Shown here piece by piece: positions 48,097 to 59,701 of a stretch of 64,000 nt of DNA. A program made the translations under genes and the position numbers. How positions within the stretch are numbered: position 1 is the first letter of the stretch; each line of letters starts with the position of its first letter. Below the pieces are notes generated by a model. That model saw nothing but the letters and a program-made list of their open reading frames with translations. It made no database searches and was not told the origin of the DNA. Source of the stretch: Pseudomonas fluorescens (GTDB lineage: Bacteria; Pseudomonadota; Gammaproteobacteria; Pseudomonadales; Pseudomonadaceae); the NCBI RefSeq assembly GCF_902498185.1, contig NZ_CABVIX010000003.1, forward strand, positions 62,001-126,000. The letters are read 5' to 3'.

Positions 48097-48927
48097 TCAG
48101 CGTCGGAACAGGTCGTTGAGCTCGCTGAACGGCAAGGCCTGCTCGCCGTAGCCGAACGTCCCCTGGTCACGTATCTCCAGCGCCGCACGCTGCAGTGTGC
48201 CGAAGGCTGCCCGCGCCAGGGACGAGCCGACACTGATGCGGCGTACGCCCAGGTCCTGCAGCTGGTTGACGGACAGCGGCACACCACTCATGCCCATCAG
48301 CACATTGACCGGTTTTGGCGCAACCGCCTGGACCACCGCGCGAATCTCCTCGACGCTGCGCAGCCCCGGTGCATAAAGCACATCGGCGCCCGCTTCGGCG
48401 AAGGCCTGCAAGCGCTTGATGGTGTCATCCAGGTCGAGCCGTCCGTGCAGCAGGTTTTCGGCGCGTGCACACAGGGTGAAGGGAAACGGCAGGCTGCGGG
48501 CGGCCTCGACGGAGGCCCGTACCCGTTCCACTGCGCGGCCGAAGTCGTAGATAGGGGCCTCGGCTCGCCCGCTGGCGTCTTCGATGGATCCGCCCACCAG
48601 CCCGGCCTGCGCAGCGCGCAGGATGGCCTCGGCGCAGCCTTCGGGCTGGTCGGAAAAACCGTTTTCCAGATCAGCCGCCACCGGCAACGGCGTGGCGTCG
48701 ACGATGGCTTGGGCGTTGGCAAGCGTTTCCTCCAGGCTCATCGCGGCTTCGGCATCCGGGCGGCCCAGGGAAAAGGCCAGTCCTGCGCTGGTGGTTGCCA
48801 GGGCTTCGAAGCCCAGGCTGGCGAGCAACCGGGCGGAGCCTGCGTCCCAGGGGTTGGGGATGACGAAGGCGCCGTCTCGCTCATGCAGCGCCTTGAACGC
48901 TTCGGCACGCAGGGTTTGCACATCCAT
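48097..48927 (-). CDS. Isocitrate lyase/PEP mutase superfamily protein
   Basis: The 276-aa TIM-barrel protein starts MDVQTLRAEAFKALH. It shows the superfamily pattern: NPWDAGSARLLASLGFEALATTSAG, metal-site ADLENGFSD and the SIEDASG loop. Members include oxaloacetate decarboxylases, phosphonopyruvate hydrolases and 2-methylisocitrate lyases, and the exact substrate cannot be read here. The motif differs from the KKCGH of true isocitrate lyases. I chose the ATG at 48927. It sits 31 bases after the DUF72 gene in the same direction. Confidence 0.85.
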   Translation of the reverse strand: MDVQTLRAEAFKALHERDGAFVIPNPWDAGSARLLASLGFEALATTSAGLAFSLGRPDAEAAMSLEETLANAQAIVDATPLPVAADLENGFSDQPEGCAEAILRAAQAGLVGGSIEDASGRAEAPIYDFGRAVERVRASVEAARSLPFPFTLCARAENLLHGRLDLDDTIKRLQAFAEAGADVLYAPGLRSVEEIRAVVQAVAPKPVNVLMGMSGVPLSVNQLQDLGVRRISVGSSLARAAFGTLQRAALEIRDQGTFGYGEQALPFSELNDLFRR

Positions 48928-48958
48928 GGTCACAACCTCAGGCAGATGAAATGAGTCG

Positions 48959-49828
48959 TCAGAGTAGTCCCAGTTGTTCGACCTCAGGCGCGCGGGGCAA
49001 TTCCGCCAGAGGCGCAAGCCCGGGCAGCCGCTCCATCAATCGTTGGTGAAACAGCCTGGCGAGCGCCGCGGCCTGCAGGTTGTCAGCGGTATGCAGGAAC
49101 ACATAGGGACTGCGGCCCTCTTCGACCCAGGCAGCAACCTTGTCCAGCCACGGCAGCAGGAACGGCTCGTTGGCCTCCAGCAGCGGATGACCGATGAAGC
49201 GCACCTGCGGATGCTGGCTGAACGCCGCCGGGCGCGGCGGCACGTTGGGCTTCTTGGCCTGCGCGTGCAGCACGCCAGTCTCGCGCGAAGTGCAGCTGAA
49301 CAGCGCGCGGGGATCGAGGCAGATGCGCTCCACGCCGCGGTCATGCAGCAGGCGGTTGAGCTGGCGCTCGGGTTCGCCACGGGCAAAGAACGCCTCGTTG
49401 CGCACCTCCACCGCCAGTGGCGCACCGACCTCGTCGAGAAAATGCATCAGTTCGCCAACCCTGCTGGGGCCGAACGCCGCGGGCAGTTGCAGCCAGTAGG
49501 GCGCGACGCGGTGGCCCAACGGTGCAAGCAGGCGCATGAAGTCGAATGCCGCGTCCACCCGCTCGCGCAGATCACCGGCATGGCTGATATCACGCGGGAA
49601 TTTGGCCGTGAAGCGAAAGTGCACCGGCATCACCTGGGCCCAGCGCTCTACCGTTGAGGGGGCGGGACGGGCATAGAAGGTGGTGTTGCCTTCAACAGCA
49701 TTGAAGACCTGGCTGTACAACGCGAGAAAGTCGGCGGGACGAGCGTCGGCGGGATAGAGATACTCGCGCCAGGCGTTTTCGCTCCACGAGGGGCAACCGA
49801 GGAAATAAGGCAGAGGAGACGCAGTCAT
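48959..49828 (-). CDS. DUF72 (YecE-type) TIM-barrel protein
   Basis: The 289-aa product begins with LGCPSWSENAWREYLYP and contains FNAVEGNTTFYARPAPSTVERWA and FTAKFPRDISH, which are hallmark segments of DUF72. The family has a TIM-barrel fold with no proven function. It starts 3 bases after the stop of a small upstream gene and precedes the PEP mutase-like gene, so the group is likely one operon. Confidence 0.88.
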   Translation of the reverse strand: MTASPLPYFLGCPSWSENAWREYLYPADARPADFLALYSQVFNAVEGNTTFYARPAPSTVERWAQVMPVHFRFTAKFPRDISHAGDLRERVDAAFDFMRLLAPLGHRVAPYWLQLPAAFGPSRVGELMHFLDEVGAPLAVEVRNEAFFARGEPERQLNRLLHDRGVERICLDPRALFSCTSRETGVLHAQAKKPNVPPRPAAFSQHPQVRFIGHPLLEANEPFLLPWLDKVAAWVEEGRSPYVFLHTADNLQAAALARLFHQRLMERLPGLAPLAELPRAPEVEQLGLL

Positions 49829-49831
49829 GCG

Positions 49832-50119
49832 TCAAATGTACAGGTCCAGCCCCATCACTTCTATCTCCCAGTCCACGAAACCCGCAGTGCTGAGGTAACT
49901 GGCCAGGGCAGTGGCCGTGCGCCGGTCCTGGGCACGGGGGTGGATCATGTCCTGCTGACGGGCAGGCAGCCCGCCCGCCTGGCGACTGCTCCTGGCCGGC
50001 TGGGCCAGTTCCGGCTCACCGACCAGCTCGGCATCTTCCACGCTCTCGTCACGCACCGGCGCTTTACGCGGGGCACGCTTGACGGGATAAGAGGGTGATG
50101 AAAAACCGTCGATACGCAT
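49832..50119 (-). CDS. Small hypothetical protein, basic N-terminus
   Basis: No family recognised. The 95-aa protein has a Lys/Arg/Pro-rich N-terminus (YPVKRAPRKAPVR), a low-complexity middle and a better-ordered C-terminus, TATALASYLSTAGFVDWEIEV then MGLDLYI, that looks folded. No signal or membrane segment. The 3-base gap to DUF72 and the same orientation suggest a real first gene of the group. The 128 bases upstream hold no recognised element. Confidence 0.6.
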   Translation of the reverse strand: MRIDGFSSPSYPVKRAPRKAPVRDESVEDAELVGEPELAQPARSSRQAGGLPARQQDMIHPRAQDRRTATALASYLSTAGFVDWEIEVMGLDLYI

Positions 50120-50247
50120 AAAAGCTACTCGGGATCAGTGATGGCAATTTAGCAGCATCAGAGTCCGTTCGCTAATGCCTGCCTGATAACTGGACCACAG
50201 ATCAGACAAAAGGTTTTATAGCGCGCCGCGATACCGACGAACTGCGC

Positions 50248-50922
50248 TCAACGCGCCTTGGGCGTGGCCACGTTGTCGCGCAGGTAGACCGGCTGCGCCT
50301 GATCGGCCGCGATCGCTTCACCCCGCGCCCATGCGAACCTCGCCAGGCTCAACAGGTCGAGCGCATTGGGCAACAGACTGGCATCACTGGCCGAAGCCTG
50401 TACTGCCAGACGCTCGGCGTAGCCCCAGCCGGTACCGGCGCCGAACCATTCACCGGCGCAATCCTGCGGCAAGCTGACGCGCTCCGGAGCAATCACCGTC
50501 TCCTGGCCGCACAGACGCATCTCGCCGTCGTGCGCCTGGTAGCAGCCCCAATAGACTTCGTCCATGCGCGCATCGATGGCGGCCGCCACCTGCAGCGCGC
50601 CGCGCTCACGCAAGGCGCCCTGGGCCAGGGCCGCCAGGTTGGACACCGGCAGCACCGGGCGGTCCAGCGCAAAGGCCAGCCCCTGGACCACACCGATGGC
50701 AATACGCACGCCAGTAAAAGCGCCGGGGCCGCGGCCGAAGGCGATCGCATCGAGGGCGTTCAAGCCGATGCCGGCGTCGGCCAGCAGCGCCTGGATCATG
50801 GGCAACAGCTTCTGCGCGTGCTGACGGGGGATCACCTCATAATGGCTGCTGACCCGCCCCTCATGCAGCAAGGCAACGGAGCAGGCTTCAGTGGCGGTAT
50901 CCAGGGCCAGCAAGGTGGTCAT
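50248..50922 (-). CDS. tsaB: tRNA threonylcarbamoyladenosine biosynthesis protein TsaB
   Basis: TsaB is the ASKHA-fold partner of TsaD in making t6A37 of tRNA. The 224-aa product has the N-terminal phosphate loop LALDTATEACSVAL and the GRGPGAFTGVRIAIGV segment, without the metal-binding HxxxH of TsaD, as expected for TsaB. It forms t6A, which TcdA in this window would then cyclise to ct6A. It follows adk after an adk terminator. Confidence 0.95.
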   Translation of the reverse strand: MTTLLALDTATEACSVALLHEGRVSSHYEVIPRQHAQKLLPMIQALLADAGIGLNALDAIAFGRGPGAFTGVRIAIGVVQGLAFALDRPVLPVSNLAALAQGALRERGALQVAAAIDARMDEVYWGCYQAHDGEMRLCGQETVIAPERVSLPQDCAGEWFGAGTGWGYAERLAVQASASDASLLPNALDLLSLARFAWARGEAIAADQAQPVYLRDNVATPKAR

Positions 50923-50967
50923 CGAAAGCGGTCTCAGGCGAGGGAAAAAGGAGCGCCAGTATAAACG

Positions 50968-50993
50968 ACAACGGCCCGCAAGCGGGCCGTTGT
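50968..50993 (-). terminator. Terminator hairpin after adk
   Basis: A perfect 12-bp GC-rich stem ACAACGGCCCGC (50968-50979) and GCGGGCCGTTGT (50982-50993) with a 2-base loop follows the adk stop. On the minus strand it is followed by CGTTTATA. Confidence 0.7.
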
Positions 50994-51009
50994 GTGCATC
51001 AGGGACGGA

Positions 51010-54545
<3,536 letters not shown>

Positions 54546-54731
54546 CGGGCCTTCTCTCCAGCGCGGCCTGCCGCGCACCAGCTCAGGAAACAGCACTGTC
54601 GACAGAGTGCCGCCTGCCGCCGCGGCTTTCAAGGCACGCATACGCGGTAAAACGTCTTGCAGGCTGCGCGGTCAACCGCAGGGAAGGTTACGAATCATTC
54701 CCCGCAGCGCACATCGAGAACAGAGGCCGCC

Positions 54732-55076
54732 ATGAAAATCCGAGAGCTTGCCCAGCACTGGGAAGAGAACGCCAAAGGCCACCTCAGCGCCACCGGCCAT
54801 CTCCTGCACCTGGACCTGGAGGCCGAGGCGCGTCTGGCCGCGCTGGCCGAGATGTACCCCAAGCGCCATATCGAAGAATTGCTCGGCGAACTGGTCGGCG
54901 CCGCCCTCGAGGAGCTCGAAGCGAGCTTCCCGTATATCCAGGGGCAGCATGTGATTGCCACTGACGAAGAAGGCGATCCGCTGTACGAAGACATCGGCGC
55001 GACCCCGCGTTTCCTGGCGCTTTCGCGGCGTCACCTGCACGACCTGAGCCAGGCTCGCAGCAGGGAGGAAGACTGA
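54732..55076 (+). CDS. Small conserved protein, unknown function
   Basis: The 114-aa product starts MKIRELAQHWEENAKG and has a central helical region, LDLEAEARLAALAEMYPKRH then IEELLGELVGAALEELEASF, that looks like a ribbon-helix-helix or helical dimer element. An acidic part EEGDPLYEDIGATP follows. No signal or membrane segment. It diverges from ppc and I recall the same neighbour in other pseudomonads. Function not known to me. Confidence 0.7.
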   Translation: MKIRELAQHWEENAKGHLSATGHLLHLDLEAEARLAALAEMYPKRHIEELLGELVGAALEELEASFPYIQGQHVIATDEEGDPLYEDIGATPRFLALSRRHLHDLSQARSREED

Positions 55077-55140
55077 TTCTCGCCCCGTTCTACGCTGACC
55101 GTTGAGTCAGAAAAAAAACGGGGGAATGCCAGATTTTTCT

Positions 55141-55168
55141 GAACTATCCGCAAAACGTCTCAGTCCGA
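55141..55168 (+). promoter_or_regulatory. AlgU (sigma-22/RpoE)-type promoter candidate upstream of the lipoprotein pair
   Basis: GAACTA at 55141-55146, 17 bases, then TCCGA at 55164-55168, is close to the AlgU consensus (GAACTT and TCTGA). In P. aeruginosa the LptF gene is AlgU-controlled, which fits. The leader would be about 120 bases. Not proven. Confidence 0.4.
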
Positions 55169-55295
55169 GCCAATAAGCCATCACGGTAGAACCCTGCAAT
55201 CACGGGCCCTTGCCGCGCTATCGCCGAAAGCGCCCGGAACCGTCAGGGAATGCGATGGAATGCTACGGACATCGTCGTTTATCAGGAGTGATCCA

Positions 55296-55709
55296 ATGGA
55301 GTTGACCACCATGAAGACCCGCACCGAGAAATCGTCAATCACTCACCTGCGCAGTATCAAGCTGGCCGCCCTGGCTCTGGGCAGCAGCTTCGTGCTGGCA
55401 GGTTGTGCTGGCAATCCGCCCACCGAGCAGTACGCCGTGACCCAGTCGGCGGTCAACTCTGCGGTAAGTGCGGGCGGTACCGAGTTCGCGGCCGTTGAAA
55501 TGAAAGCGGCTCAGGACAAGTTCAAGAAAGCCGAAATCGCCATGCACGACAAGAAGTATGACGAAGCCAAGCTTCTGGCCGAACAGGCCGAATGGGACGC
55601 CCGCGTCGCCGAGCGCAAGGCGCAGGCCGCCAAGGCCGACAAGGCCGTACAAGATGCCCGCCAAGGTGTCCAGGACCTGCGTGAGGAAGGCATGCGCAGC
55701 GCTGAATAA
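55296..55709 (+). CDS. DUF4398 lipoprotein
   Basis: The 137-aa precursor has the lipobox VLAGC with Cys at residue 37, after a long positively charged N-region. The mature part is a helical DUF4398 domain (AVEMKAAQDKFKKAEIAMHD, then KYDEAKLLAEQAEWDARVAE). I chose the ATG at 55296, which has AGGAG at 7 bases; ATGs at 55260 and 55311 are alternatives. It is 50 bases before the OmpA-like lipoprotein, which has its own DUF4398-like N-terminal region, so the pair is likely one functional unit at the outer membrane. Confidence 0.87.
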   Translation: MELTTMKTRTEKSSITHLRSIKLAALALGSSFVLAGCAGNPPTEQYAVTQSAVNSAVSAGGTEFAAVEMKAAQDKFKKAEIAMHDKKYDEAKLLAEQAEWDARVAERKAQAAKADKAVQDARQGVQDLREEGMRSAE

Positions 55710-55759
55710 GCCTGCCCTCCCGACCCATGCATTCGTTATCGATCAAAGGATGAACCACT

Positions 55760-56545
55760 ATGCGTAAACACGTCATGATTCCCGCCCTGCTGGCCCTGAG
55801 TGTCGGCCTGGCCGCCTGCTCGCACCAGCCAAACCCGAACCTTGAGTCGGCCCGTACCAACTTCTCCGCCCTGCAGAGCGATCCGCAGGCGAGCAAGGTC
55901 GCGGCCCTCGAGACCAAGGATGCCCAGGACTGGCTGAACAAGGCCGACAAGGCCTACCTGGACCGCGACGATGACAAGAAGGTCGACCAGCTGGCCTACC
56001 TGACCAACCAGCGCATCGAAGTGGCCAAGCAGACCATCGCCCTGCGCGGCTCCGAAGCCAGCCTGAAAAACGCTGCCGCCCAACGTGCCCAGGCCCGCCT
56101 GGATGCCCGTGACGCGCAGATCAAGAAGCTTCAGGAAAGCATGAACGCCAAGCAGACCGACCGTGGCACCCTGGTGACCTTCGGTGACGTGCTGTTCGAC
56201 TTCAACAAGGCCGACCTGAAAAGCAGTGCCCTGCCGAACATCACCACCCTGGCCGCCTTCCTGCAGGAAAACCCTGACCGCAAGGTGATCGTCGAGGGTT
56301 ACACCGACTCCGTTGGCTCGGCGAGCTACAACCAGAGCCTGTCAGAACGCCGCGCAGAGTCGGTCCGCCGCTCGCTGCTGCGCGCAGGTGTCGACCCAGC
56401 GCGTGTGGTTGCCCAGGGTTACGGCAAGGAATACCCGGTTGCCGACAACTCCAGCAACTCGGGCCGTGCGCAGAACCGTCGAGTGGAAGTCACCATTTCC
56501 AATGACAACCAGCCAGTTGCTCCTCGCTCGGTGAGCCAGCGTTAA
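55760..56545 (+). CDS. lptF: OmpA-family lipoprotein (LptF-like)
   Basis: The 261-aa precursor has lipobox GLAAC (Cys 20), an N-terminal DUF4398-type helical region, and a C-terminal OmpA peptidoglycan-binding domain. The last shows VLFDFNKADLKSSALPNITTLAAFL, the GYTDSVGSASYNQSLSERRAESV core and GRAQNRRVEVTI. LptF of P. aeruginosa has this layout, lies beside a similar small lipoprotein gene, and is a stress-related AlgU target. I assign the symbol by layout and synteny. A clear terminator follows. Confidence 0.85.
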   Translation: MRKHVMIPALLALSVGLAACSHQPNPNLESARTNFSALQSDPQASKVAALETKDAQDWLNKADKAYLDRDDDKKVDQLAYLTNQRIEVAKQTIALRGSEASLKNAAAQRAQARLDARDAQIKKLQESMNAKQTDRGTLVTFGDVLFDFNKADLKSSALPNITTLAAFLQENPDRKVIVEGYTDSVGSASYNQSLSERRAESVRRSLLRAGVDPARVVAQGYGKEYPVADNSSNSGRAQNRRVEVTISNDNQPVAPRSVSQR

Positions 56546-56568
56546 GCGTTACCGCTGCTGAGCCAAAG

Positions 56569-56595
56569 ACCCCGCCAGATGGCGGGGTTTTTTAT
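56569..56595 (+). terminator. Intrinsic terminator after lptF
   Basis: An 8-bp stem ACCCCGCC (56569-56576) with GGCGGGGT (56581-56588) and a 4-base loop is followed by a run of T. This is the clearest rho-independent terminator on the plus strand. It ends the DUF4398-lptF unit. Confidence 0.9.
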
Positions 56596-56606
56596 TGTCT
56601 TGCACA

Positions 56607-56933
56607 TTACCGCACCTGCTGCGGCGTCTCCTGCCCCATGCACCGAACAGCCTGCTTCTTGCGATCCACCAGCACCCCAGTCAGGCCTTTGTGCTGGGTA
56701 TCGAACAACACCAGCACCCCATCGATACACTGGGCTACCTGCGGCGCAGGACCCAGCGACACTTTGTAGTCCTCGCCAGGCACGGTCTTGAGCATGGTGA
56801 AGTCCGACAGCAGCAGAGCATCCTGGGGCTTGGCGAAGTGCAGGTAACCGTAGTACCAAAGGGCCCCGACCGTCACGACGATACTCCCGACGCCGGTCAG
56901 GATCAGGGGGATGGCGTTGCGTTCTTCACTCAT
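56607..56933 (-). CDS. Small membrane-anchored protein of unknown function
   Basis: The 108-aa product has an N-terminal membrane segment (IPLILTGVGSIVVTVGALWYYGYL) and a periplasmic or cytosolic tail with two cysteines (QCIDG and VRCMG). No family recognised. Its ATG overlaps the end of the alpha/beta hydrolase gene by 4 bases, so it is translationally coupled and the last gene of the operon at 56607-60418. Confidence 0.75.
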   Translation of the reverse strand: MSEERNAIPLILTGVGSIVVTVGALWYYGYLHFAKPQDALLLSDFTMLKTVPGEDYKVSLGPAPQVAQCIDGVLVLFDTQHKGLTGVLVDRKKQAVRCMGQETPQQVR

Positions 56934-57841
56934 TGCTTGTTGTTCTCGTCAGGGTAGTTGGGCACTTCGCCCAGGCGCCGCAAACCGTTGAAATGGGTCG
57001 GATCGTCGAGAAAGCGCAGCATGACCTGGCGCCATGTCGGGTCGGCGAAGGTCTGCACGTGGCCGCCGCGGGTCAGCTGCAGTACGCGTGGGGGCGGCGC
57101 ATGCTGGTACAGGCGGATGCCGCTGGCCATCGGCACCAGCGCGTCGTCGATGCTGTGGAAGAACAGCTTGGGCGGGCTGTCCAGGCGTTCGACAGAACCG
57201 ATCGCGCTGTCGCCGTCGGGCACCAGCCATGACAGCGGCACCTGCAAGGGCCAGGTGAACCATGTATTACCCAAGGCAAAGCGGCCGATCTCTCGATAGC
57301 TGGCCGGCACGCCATCGAACACCAAGGCCTGGAAACGCTGGCGCTGCTGGGGATGCGCCGCCAGGTAGTGAATACCCATGGCCCCGCCAAGACTCTGTCC
57401 CAGCAGCACCAGTGGCTTGCCCTGGACTTCGGGTGCCTGCCCCAGCCAATCCAGCGCCGCGCCGATGTCCTGATAGACCGCTGGCAGGCTGGCCTTGCCT
57501 TCGGACAGACCGTAGCCGCGGTAATCGAGCATCAGCACCTGATAGCCCTGCTCTGGCAGCCAGTAGCTGCCGCCCAGGTGCCAGGCAAGGTTGCCACCGT
57601 TGCCATGCAGGTGCAGCACGGTGCCCTTGACCGCGACGCCAGGCTTGGCGGGTAGCCACCAGGCATGCAGGCGCGTGCCGTCGGCGGCGGTCAGGGTCAG
57701 TTCGCGAAAGGCCACCTTGGCCCGCGCCGGGGTAAACGGCTGGCCCGGCTCGGGATAGAACAGCAGGCTGCTGCAACCGGCGGTGCCCATGAGCAGGCAT
57801 GCCAGCAGCAGGCCCCGGCAGGCCTCAGAGAATGTTCGCAT
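56930..57841 (-). CDS. Lipoprotein alpha/beta hydrolase
   Basis: The 303-aa precursor has a lipobox GTAGC (Cys 23). An alpha/beta hydrolase domain of the YqkD/BAAT-like kind follows: the oxyanion segment HLHGNGGN, LDYRGYGLSEG, the nucleophile elbow GQSLGG with Ser 150, and the late Asp and His (SIDDALVP, RGGHVQTF). Being lipidated it would face the periplasm or sit on the membrane. Substrate unknown. I chose the ATG at 57841, inside the 3' end of the metallopeptidase gene (17-base overlap). Confidence 0.85.
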   Translation of the reverse strand: MRTFSEACRGLLLACLLMGTAGCSSLLFYPEPGQPFTPARAKVAFRELTLTAADGTRLHAWWLPAKPGVAVKGTVLHLHGNGGNLAWHLGGSYWLPEQGYQVLMLDYRGYGLSEGKASLPAVYQDIGAALDWLGQAPEVQGKPLVLLGQSLGGAMGIHYLAAHPQQRQRFQALVFDGVPASYREIGRFALGNTWFTWPLQVPLSWLVPDGDSAIGSVERLDSPPKLFFHSIDDALVPMASGIRLYQHAPPPRVLQLTRGGHVQTFADPTWRQVMLRFLDDPTHFNGLRRLGEVPNYPDENNKQ

Positions 57842-59102
57842 AGTCGGCTTCAATGCGATCCAGGCTCAGGTGGTTGAGGAAGTTGGAGAAGCACATCCAG
57901 GCCGACAGCGCGTTGAGGTCGCGAAACTGCTCGGGCAGGTACTTTGGCGGTTCCACCAGGCCCTCATCGACCAGCTGGCGCAGGGTACGCATGTCTTCAA
58001 GCGTGGTCTTGCCGCAGAACAGCAAGGGGATCTGCTCCAGCTTGCCCTTCTTCACGGCCAGCTGGATGTAGTTGTAGACCATGATGAAGCCCTTGAGATA
58101 GGACAGGTCCTTGGTGAATGGCAGGCCATTGGGCACCGATCCGCGGAACACCCGGCTGGCGTTGCCATAGCTTTCGCCCATCTCGAAGCCCTGGCCACGG
58201 AAGAACTCGTAGACCTGCATGAAGTCCGCGCCCTCCTCGACCATGTGGATGGCCCGGGTACGGTTGGTCAGCTTGCGCAGGCGACTGGGGTAGGAGGCAA
58301 AGGCAATGACTTCCATGAGGATCGCCAGGCCTTCCTGGGTCACGGTCGACGAAGGCGGGCCCTTGGCCAGGAAGGTGCAGATGGGCTGGCTCAAGCCGTT
58401 GAGGGTAGTACCGACGTGCACCAGCCCTTCATGGACCTCCAGGGCACGCACATCGCGGGAATTGAACATGGCATCGGCGCGGATCTTGATGTAGTCGGCG
58501 CCCGCCGCAGCGTCGGCGACAATGCCGTCGGACTCGAACACGCGGATGGTGCCCTCGGCCTCGCCGAACACCTTGTTCAGGCGGCTCTGGAGGATATCCA
58601 CCGCCTCCTTGGCCGTCAGGCTCTTGGGCTCGTCCTTCAGGTCCCCTCGCCCATCGATGTTGTTGAGGTAGTCAGAGAGCATCAGGCCCAGGTCGGCCAG
58701 GGTCGGGTCGCCGGCATGGAACGCATCGGAGGCGGCGCCGTAGAGCTCTTGCGAAATCAGTCCGAAATCCTCGGTGCCGCGCGCTTCTAGCATGCGCACG
58801 ACCATGCGGTACTCCTTGCACATGCGCCGCATGATCTGCCCGACGGGGTTGAACTGGCCGAGCTGGCGGGTGATGTCGCGCTCGATGCTCTGGAATTCGG
58901 ACTTCACCGCGCCCGAGTCGAACGACAACGGCCGCGCCTGGTAATAGGCGCGGTCCACCGCCGGTGGCTCCCTGCCCCCGTTCTCGAAGAAACCCTGGCG
59001 GATGCTGTCGTCCCACTTCACCGCGTCGAGCACGCGGATAGGCGTCTGCGCGATGACTATCCGGTCGGACAACGCGCGTACTGTCTGCTGGTACTCGTCC
59101 AC
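57825..59102 (-). CDS. QEGLA-motif (DUF1704, MATCAP-like) putative metallopeptidase
   Basis: The 425-aa cytosolic protein has HEGLVH at residues 224-229 (an HExxxH zinc motif) and TQEGLA with the Glu at 257, the family's namesake motif. Bacterial members are often annotated as flavohemoglobin expression-modulating proteins; human relatives (MATCAP) remove C-terminal tyrosine from tubulin. The bacterial substrate is unknown. The start is uncertain: GTG at 59102 has AGGAG at 5 bases, a GTG at 59108 does not. It overlaps the following hydrolase gene and lies 23 bases after a lipoprotein gene. Confidence 0.85.
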   Translation of the reverse strand: MDEYQQTVRALSDRIVIAQTPIRVLDAVKWDDSIRQGFFENGGREPPAVDRAYYQARPLSFDSGAVKSEFQSIERDITRQLGQFNPVGQIMRRMCKEYRMVVRMLEARGTEDFGLISQELYGAASDAFHAGDPTLADLGLMLSDYLNNIDGRGDLKDEPKSLTAKEAVDILQSRLNKVFGEAEGTIRVFESDGIVADAAAGADYIKIRADAMFNSRDVRALEVHEGLVHVGTTLNGLSQPICTFLAKGPPSSTVTQEGLAILMEVIAFASYPSRLRKLTNRTRAIHMVEEGADFMQVYEFFRGQGFEMGESYGNASRVFRGSVPNGLPFTKDLSYLKGFIMVYNYIQLAVKKGKLEQIPLLFCGKTTLEDMRTLRQLVDEGLVEPPKYLPEQFRDLNALSAWMCFSNFLNHLSLDRIEADYANIL

Positions 59103-59125
59103 ACACACTCCTGGATTCGGATCGT

Positions 59126-59671
59126 TTACTTGCCGGCCCGTTGGAAACGCGCCACTTCGATGAACAGGTCCGAATTGGCCGGATCATCCAAATAAGCCAG
59201 CACCCGCGCCGGAGTGCTGTCGATCAGTACGCCCTCTCCATTGTCCTCGGGCACTTCGGTGCTGCGCCCGGTAAGCTCCTTGTTGTCCACCGCCTGGCGG
59301 ACCTGCCCGGCGTCGAGGTTGTAGAGCACCAGTTGCTTGCCGTCGATCACATCGAAACCGCCGATCAGGAAATTACCGCCCAGGCGCTTGGGCACGCCCG
59401 CCGAGAGGTACCAGCGATTGCCATGCCGGGAGACGCTGAAGACATATTCCTCGGCCTTGTTGTCCTTGCCCCGCGCCACCGCCTTGTAGGCATTGCCGCC
59501 CAGACGGCTGATGCTGAGGCGCAGCGGCTCGCCCCAGGCGTCCTTGCTGCTCCATTGGCCCAGCAGGGCCTTGGGCGCCGCCTGATTGCTCGGCAGCGGT
59601 TCGTTGAAGGTCACCAGACAGCCGCCCAGTAGCAGGAACGACAGGCTCAACAGCACACGCCAGGCTTTCAT
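59126..59671 (-). CDS. Hypothetical lipoprotein
   Basis: The 181-aa precursor has a clear lipobox LLLGGC (Cys 18). The mature part looks beta-rich (LLGQWSSKDAWGEPLRLSIS, VFSVSRHGNRWYLSAG, FLIGGFDVIDGKQLVLYNLD), possibly a lipocalin-like or beta-sandwich fold. No family recognised with confidence. It follows tetR by 30 bases and precedes the QEGLA gene by 23, in the same direction. Confidence 0.78.
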   Translation of the reverse strand: MKAWRVLLSLSFLLLGGCLVTFNEPLPSNQAAPKALLGQWSSKDAWGEPLRLSISRLGGNAYKAVARGKDNKAEEYVFSVSRHGNRWYLSAGVPKRLGGNFLIGGFDVIDGKQLVLYNLDAGQVRQAVDNKELTGRSTEVPEDNGEGVLIDSTPARVLAYLDDPANSDLFIEVARFQRAGK

Positions 59672-59701
59672 CAGGTTCTCCTTGAAGAGGTCAGCCGCGC
59701 T

